Of a stretch of 64,000 nt of DNA, positions 59,201 to 64,000 are shown piece by piece. The stretch lies in assembly GCF_000478925.1 (NCBI RefSeq), contig NZ_AP013072.1, forward strand, positions 2,024,501 through 2,088,500, in the 5' to 3' direction. Every line of letters starts with the position of its first letter. Position 1 is the stretch's first letter. Position numbers and translations under genes: made by a program. The notes beneath the pieces were generated by a model. That model was not told the DNA's origin. It saw only the letters and a program-made list of their open reading frames with translations, and did not search any database. Origin of the DNA: Streptococcus anginosus subsp. whileyi MAS624 (GTDB lineage: Bacteria > Bacillota > Bacilli > Lactobacillales > Streptococcaceae).

Positions 59201-59695
59201 TTATCTTCCAAATAATCTTGCAAAGAAGCCCTTTTGTTCTTGTGCTTGTACTTTTTCCTTAGCTTCGTCTAATTCTAATAGCAACGTTTCACGTTCATTC
59301 ATGGCCTTTGCAGTCAGTTGTTGCTGTTGATCTAATTGCTTATCTTTTTCAGCGATTTGAACATCTTTCACACGCAACTGCTCATCTTTTTTAGCCAATT
59401 GAACATCTTTTGCTCTTAGCTGATCATACAAGCGCACGATTTCAGCATTTTTCTCATCTACTAAAATTTCCATGAGTTCACGCTGTTTCACGTCCTCGCT
59501 GACTGGTTCATCTTCAAAAATCGTCTTTTTGTAGATTTCCTCCAGTTTTATCAAACCGCTACGCGTCACAACAGTGACCCCTTTTTCATTTTTGTCAGTA
59601 TCTTCGGGTGCAAGAGTTTTAACTCGATTGTTCATTGCCTGACGGCTAATTCCTAAAATTTCGGCTAACTCGCTGACTGTTTTTTCAATTGCCAT
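59201..59695 (-). CDS. rocS: Chromosome segregation protein RocS
   Basis: 164 residues. The N-terminal HTH is TVSELAEILGISRQAMNNRVKTL. A long coiled coil runs from about residue 75, with near-perfect repeats (LRAKDVQLAKKDEQLRVKD and following). The C-terminus KGFFARLFGR can form an amphipathic membrane helix. This is the layout of pneumococcal RocS, which binds DNA and the membrane and links chromosome segregation to division and capsule synthesis. Many such proteins are annotated DUF536. A near-consensus promoter and a terminator show that it is transcribed alone. Confidence 0.82.
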   Translation of the reverse strand: MAIEKTVSELAEILGISRQAMNNRVKTLAPEDTDKNEKGVTVVTRSGLIKLEEIYKKTIFEDEPVSEDVKQRELMEILVDEKNAEIVRLYDQLRAKDVQLAKKDEQLRVKDVQIAEKDKQLDQQQQLTAKAMNERETLLLELDEAKEKVQAQEQKGFFARLFGR

Positions 59696-59732
59696 AATTT
59701 CCTCTGAAACATTTCTAGATATAGATACCTAA

Positions 59733-59761
59733 ATCTTATCATATCAAGGCTTAACTGTCAA
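59733..59761 (-). promoter_or_regulatory. rocS promoter
   Basis: TTGACA, 17 bp, TAAGAT with a TGA extension on the minus strand, about 37 bp before the ATG. Confidence 0.7.
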
Positions 59762-59797
59762 ATTTGCTCTGAATTTTAGGGAATTTCGCCGCATTTA

Positions 59798-59806
59798 TGA
59801 TACAAT
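59798..59806 (+). promoter_or_regulatory. Promoter of the HI0933-type gene (extended -10)
   Basis: TGATACAAT, 45 bp before the ATG at 59852; the same form as the tyrS promoter. Confidence 0.5.
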
Positions 59807-59815
59807 GAAATTTAA

Positions 59816-61045
<1,230 letters not shown>

Positions 61046-61048
<3 letters not shown>

Positions 61049-61187
61049 TTTCGACAGAGCGTCTGACAAATTTTTGATAATTGACCTATGTTCCATTCCA
61101 AGTAATGAGAATTAGCGGTATTCTGTAAATGACTCATTTGGATGACCTCCTGTTGATTTTGTCACTTACAGTACAGTCCAAATGGGT
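61046..61187 (-). pseudogene. 5' remnant of an insertion element, IS982-like
   Basis: On the minus strand an AGGAGGT ribosome site at about 61148 is followed by an ATG at 61136 and MSHLQNTANSHYLEWNIGQL, then [15 protein letters not shown], where it fuses into the end of the flavoprotein gene. The text resembles the N-terminus of IS982-family transposases as I remember them. Everything after about 30 codons is gone. Family assignment is tentative. Confidence 0.4.
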
Positions 61188-61203
61188 TTTTATGGTATTT
61201 TGA

Positions 61204-61308
61204 AGTGAACTAGCACCACGGGTAAAATTTATAGAATCAAAACGCTATCGCGAGAGTAAACACATCAAAGACGTGACCATCATTGACCAAGAAATGGATA
61301 CAGACTAA
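61204..61308 (+). pseudogene. C-terminal fragment of a lost gene of the integrative element
   Basis: An open stretch without a start reads ESKRYRESKHIKDVTIID and then QEMDTD before a TAA. It ends 6 bp before the xis-like gene, so it is probably the tail of a replication or transfer gene removed when the element was cut down. No family can be fixed. Confidence 0.4.
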
Positions 61309-61314
61309 CTGCCT

Positions 61315-61656
61315 ATGAAACCAACCACCCTACAAATTGACTTAAAAAATATTACGATACAACTACCACCCGATAAAATTATCGTTGACCGTTCCGAGTA
61401 TGAAGAACTCAAAAAAATCTCCTCAAAAGGGCGTTATCTAACGCTCTCTGAGGTTTTAGAACTTCTTTCCGTCTCTCGTCCATGGCTGCTCGAAAACGTG
61501 CTTTATAAACCTGAAATTCGGAAGCAAATTGACATTGATAAAAATAGCAATGGATTTGTGAAATACCCAGATAATCAAGGTGGACGCTATTACTTTCTGG
61601 CAAGCAAAACCAAAGAATTTTTTGAGGAACATTTTGCAAAAATTTTTGAATTATGA
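61315..61656 (+). CDS. Phage/element DNA-binding protein, DUF771-like (excisionase-like position)
   Basis: 113 residues. A short N-terminal strand region is followed by YEELKKISSKGRYLTLSEVLELLSVSRPWLLENVL, a helix-turn-helix of the kind seen in DUF771 proteins of Gram-positive phages and integrative elements. It ends GGRYYFLASKTKEFFEEHFAKIFEL. It is located right before the integrase and so may act as recombination directionality factor; this is inference from place. Confidence 0.7.
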   Translation: MKPTTLQIDLKNITIQLPPDKIIVDRSEYEELKKISSKGRYLTLSEVLELLSVSRPWLLENVLYKPEIRKQIDIDKNSNGFVKYPDNQGGRYYFLASKTKEFFEEHFAKIFEL

Positions 61657-61659
61657 TAA

Positions 61660-61686
61660 GATAACCAAGATAAAACCTTGGTTATC
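61660..61686 (+). promoter_or_regulatory. Perfect hairpin between the xis-like gene and the integrase
   Basis: GATAACCAAG-ATAAAAC-CTTGGTTATC, a 10-bp perfect stem just before the integrase ribosome site. Little T-run follows, so it is either a weak attenuator that lowers integrase expression or an operator. Confidence 0.5.
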
Positions 61687-61709
61687 GATTTCTTAGAAAA
61701 GAGGTAATC

Positions 61710-62852
61710 ATGTCACTATACATTACGCAACGCGGAGGGAAAAAAGGGAAGTGGTCTTATCGTATCACTGACAAAAAAGGAAACTATATTACATCAAAAT
61801 CAGGATTTAAAACCAAAAAAGAAGCTGAAATTGAAGGTTTGACCCAAGAAATTAAATTACATCAAGGAAAGGTCATTGATAAAAACATCAGTCTCTTTCA
61901 ATTGTGGGAAAAATGGTACCATTTAAAAATCATCCCACTGAATAAAATGGAATCTACACAAAACAAGCATCGCTTGCGTGGGAAGTTTATTCAAAAATAC
62001 TTTGGAGACTCACCTGCTGTATCCATCACATCAAGCCAATATCAAGCATTTATCAATAAATACGCTGAAACAAATTGTCGTGATAATGTCAGCCGCCTAA
62101 ATGCAGAGATACGAAGTGTCCTTATTTTTGCTAGGCAAGATAAGCTCAGTATAGATTTATTCACAGAAGGAGTTGTACTATCTGGCAGAGAATCACCAAA
62201 ATCTAAAAATGAAAGATATATCCATAGCTTAGAAGATTATAAAAAACTTTGTCAGTATCTAGAATATCTCCTCGATTATCAAGAATCCGTCATTCCATAC
62301 CTCTTATATATCCAACTGAAAACAGGTATGCGGTTTGGAGAAGTTCTTGGCTTAACTTGGGATTGTATCAATATTGAAAATAAGACCGTTAAAACATATA
62401 GACGCTATGATTGCACAAGAAAACGCTGGACAAAAGCTAAAACAGAAACTTCTATCCGTGACGTTCCGATTGATGATACTACAGTCTCTATTTTACAAAA
62501 GCTAAAGGCTGAACAAAGGTATGTTTTAAGAAGCCATCAAGTTTCTAATCCAGACAAATGTTTGTTCTTTGATAAACAATCTGGACTACCCACAAATTCA
62601 GCAGTCAATAAACAATTAAAGAAGATACTATCTGAATTGTCTATTACTCCTTCAAATATGACTAGTACTGGTTTAAGACATACTTACGCAAGCACACTTC
62701 TGGCAATGGATATAGACATCTGGGCAATCGCCAAGAATATGGGACATAAAGATATTCAGCAAATCAGTGAGACTTACGGGCATTTAATCAAAGAAAAAGC
62801 TATCCGTGAGGACAATAAAATCCGTGACTTTTTCCACGGTTTAAGCCAGTAA
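61710..62852 (+). CDS. int: Tyrosine recombinase / integrase
   Basis: 380 residues. The N-terminal AP2-like arm-binding domain (MSLYITQRGGKKGKWSYRITD) is followed by the SAM-like core-binding domain (about 60-160) and the catalytic domain. Catalytic residues are the Arg in LKTGMRFGEVLGL, the His-x-x-Arg region in TGLRHTYASTLLA and the Tyr in QISETYGHL. Both the domains and the length are complete, so the gene may be functional. It is the last gene of the element, facing the expected attachment site at its 3' side. Confidence 0.92.
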   Translation: MSLYITQRGGKKGKWSYRITDKKGNYITSKSGFKTKKEAEIEGLTQEIKLHQGKVIDKNISLFQLWEKWYHLKIIPLNKMESTQNKHRLRGKFIQKYFGDSPAVSITSSQYQAFINKYAETNCRDNVSRLNAEIRSVLIFARQDKLSIDLFTEGVVLSGRESPKSKNERYIHSLEDYKKLCQYLEYLLDYQESVIPYLLYIQLKTGMRFGEVLGLTWDCINIENKTVKTYRRYDCTRKRWTKAKTETSIRDVPIDDTTVSILQKLKAEQRYVLRSHQVSNPDKCLFFDKQSGLPTNSAVNKQLKKILSELSITPSNMTSTGLRHTYASTLLAMDIDIWAIAKNMGHKDIQQISETYGHLIKEKAIREDNKIRDFFHGLSQ

Positions 62853-63132
62853 AAACTATTTTGAACAAATTTTGAACAAAAATAAAAGAAACGCTGATTT
62901 ATCAACGCTTCTCAAACTTAAGCAATACCGGCGGCCGAGATTTTAATACTTTAGTTAAAATCACTTTGTTGATTTTAAAGCATTTGGACAATCTAGACTA
63001 CTTAAAAAGTGGTTTATTTTTTTATTTTTTGGGAGAAAAATTGGGACACAACAAATATGATAGTCGTAACTGATTTAAAATATTTTTAGTATACTATCAA
63101 ATAGTAATTAAATAATAATCATATTCATAGAT
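62853..63132. other. Gap after the integrase with possible attachment region
   Basis: No gene. It holds a hairpin (AGAAACGCTGA/TCAACGCTTCT, 62887-62912) that can end the integrase transcript, a GC-rich patch, GCAATACCGGCGGCCGAGAT (62922-62941), in otherwise AT-rich DNA, and a perfect inverted repeat, GATTTTAA/TTAAAATC (62939-62962). The patch and repeat are candidates for att core and arm sites. Confidence 0.4.
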
Positions 63133-64000
63133 TTAATTTATATCCTTCAATAAATTATCATCAATTTTTAAAACTCTATCAAAAAAGTCAAGTTCAGTAA
63201 GATGGTGCCCCACTGCAATTATGATTGCTGTGGGAAGTTTCGACTTTAATAATCTTAGTAATTTTCTAGTAGATAAGGTATCGACATTCGACAATATTTC
63301 ATCTAAAATTAATACCTTAGGAGAGTATAATATTGCTCGTGCAAGGCGTAATTTCTGAAGCTCCCCTAAACTAAGATGTTTACTTAATTCTTGACCAGAA
63401 GTGTCAATCCCTTTGTCTAACGTCAGTATTTTTTCATATAAGCCAATATCTTTTAAAATATTAGATATGTCTTTATCAGATACTGTGTCTGATAAAAGTT
63501 CTTCTCGTAATGATTTTAGTGGAAAGCCTTGATTATTTGACAGATAAATAATATTAACCGGTGTTAGTTTTATTTGATTATCTAATTTTAGTGATACACC
63601 ACTTTTCTTTTTAAAATATATATCTCCTGTATAGTTATCATATAAGTTAACAAGAGATTTCAAAAGTAAAGTCTTTCCACTACCATTTTCTCCACACAAC
63701 AGAATCCTTTCTCCTCTTAAGAAAGTAAGATTAATATTATCTATTAATTTGTTCTCACCACTAAAAATATTTAAATTACATAAATTCATAGAATCCAAAT
63801 TGTTAAGGTCGACTGTAGCTTGGCTTTTCGGAGACATCTTTAAGAATTCTGCTATTCTCTGTTCATAAACCTTACTAATTGATACCGTAGCTATGATATT
63901 TACAAGTTGGGTAACTGGCGAGAAAATTACTCCACTATAGGTATTAAATGCTATTAAATCACCTATTGAAATTTGATTATTAACAACCAAAAATACTCCA
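63133..64000 (-). CDS. ABC exporter with fused membrane and ATPase domains (partial)
   Basis: The gene runs off the right edge; 289 codons of its C-terminal part are seen. The first 50 are the end of a type I exporter membrane domain (GDLIAFNTYSGVIFSPVTQLVNIIATVS). The ATPase follows with Walker A CGENGSGKTLLLKSL, signature LSLGELQKLRLARAI, Walker B VLILDEILSNVD and H-loop GHHLTELD. The NBD is short and somewhat divergent. Fused exporters of this type move peptides, often bacteriocins or RiPPs, but the missing N-terminus prevents telling whether a peptidase domain is present. It is convergent with the integrase. Confidence 0.82.
   Translation of the reverse strand, partial: GVFLVVNNQISIGDLIAFNTYSGVIFSPVTQLVNIIATVSISKVYEQRIAEFLKMSPKSQATVDLNNLDSMNLCNLNIFSGENKLIDNINLTFLRGERILLCGENGSGKTLLLKSLVNLYDNYTGDIYFKKKSGVSLKLDNQIKLTPVNIIYLSNNQGFPLKSLREELLSDTVSDKDISNILKDIGLYEKILTLDKGIDTSGQELSKHLSLGELQKLRLARAILYSPKVLILDEILSNVDTLSTRKLLRLLKSKLPTAIIIAVGHHLTELDFFDRVLKIDDNLLKDIN

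Overview
This window is from the chromosome of a Streptococcus, most likely an oral species of the anginosus/sanguinis/mitis type. The genus call rests on the low-GC coding style with strong AGGAGG-type ribosome sites, the lysine-type dap genes, the mevalonate (not MEP) isoprenoid pathway, rocS, cppA, pepX next to glpF, and proteins that read as streptococcal pgk, rpoBC, pbp1b, radA, dinB and pflB. The species is not fixed by what I can see. There is no rRNA, tRNA or CRISPR array here.

Layout. 1-9600 (minus strand): the edge of an FUSC-type membrane protein, pgk, then rpoC and rpoB. 9.6-13.1 kb: a lactococcin-972-type bacteriocin operon (precursor, large membrane protein, ABC ATPase) that runs toward rpoB. 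13.2-22.9 kb: pbp1b, tyrS, an rlmA-type methyltransferase, a dapH-dapL-fthC-rhomboid operon and gltX. 22.9-28.1 kb: a sugar operon with a PRD regulator, galactitol-type PTS IIA/IIB/IIC, a 60-residue membrane protein and a rhamnulose-1-phosphate-type aldolase. 28.3-31.3 kb: radA, dut and an S66 peptidase. 31.4-32.9 kb: a decayed IS110-family element. 33.1-38.1 kb: dinB, pflB and a split threonine/serine exporter. 38.1-44.5 kb: the mevalonate genes mvaS-mvaA converging on fni-mvaK2-mvaD-mvaK1. 44.6-49.1 kb: a serine hydrolase, cppA and a membrane gene cut by an intact IS150-type element. 49.3-52.9 kb: glpF, pepX and a YbaB protein. 53.0-56.5 kb: an ABC-transporter operon whose last genes are a PlcR-like regulator and a tiny secreted-type peptide. 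56.6-61.0 kb: a membrane GDPD, a YdcF-like protein, rocS and an HI0933-type flavoprotein. 61.05-63 kb: scars of an insertion element and an integrative element (xis-like gene plus integrase). The right edge holds the end of an ABC exporter.

How it fits together. Most of the window is housekeeping. The accessory parts are: the lcn972 operon, with a perfect 12-bp attenuator hairpin between precursor and membrane gene; the PTS/aldolase operon, which looks like a complete short route from a ketose to DHAP; two IS elements and one integrase module; and the 53-56.5 kb operon. That last operon is the best candidate for an undescribed system. Its regulator is built like PlcR (HTH plus TPR-type helices), and a 30-residue peptide (N-terminal KK, hydrophobic core, C-terminus GDLPPIKW) starts inside the regulator's last codons. 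This matches the plcR-papR arrangement. The operon also encodes an ABC-2 transporter and, as its first gene, a 129-residue secreted protein behind a near-consensus promoter with a palindrome just upstream.
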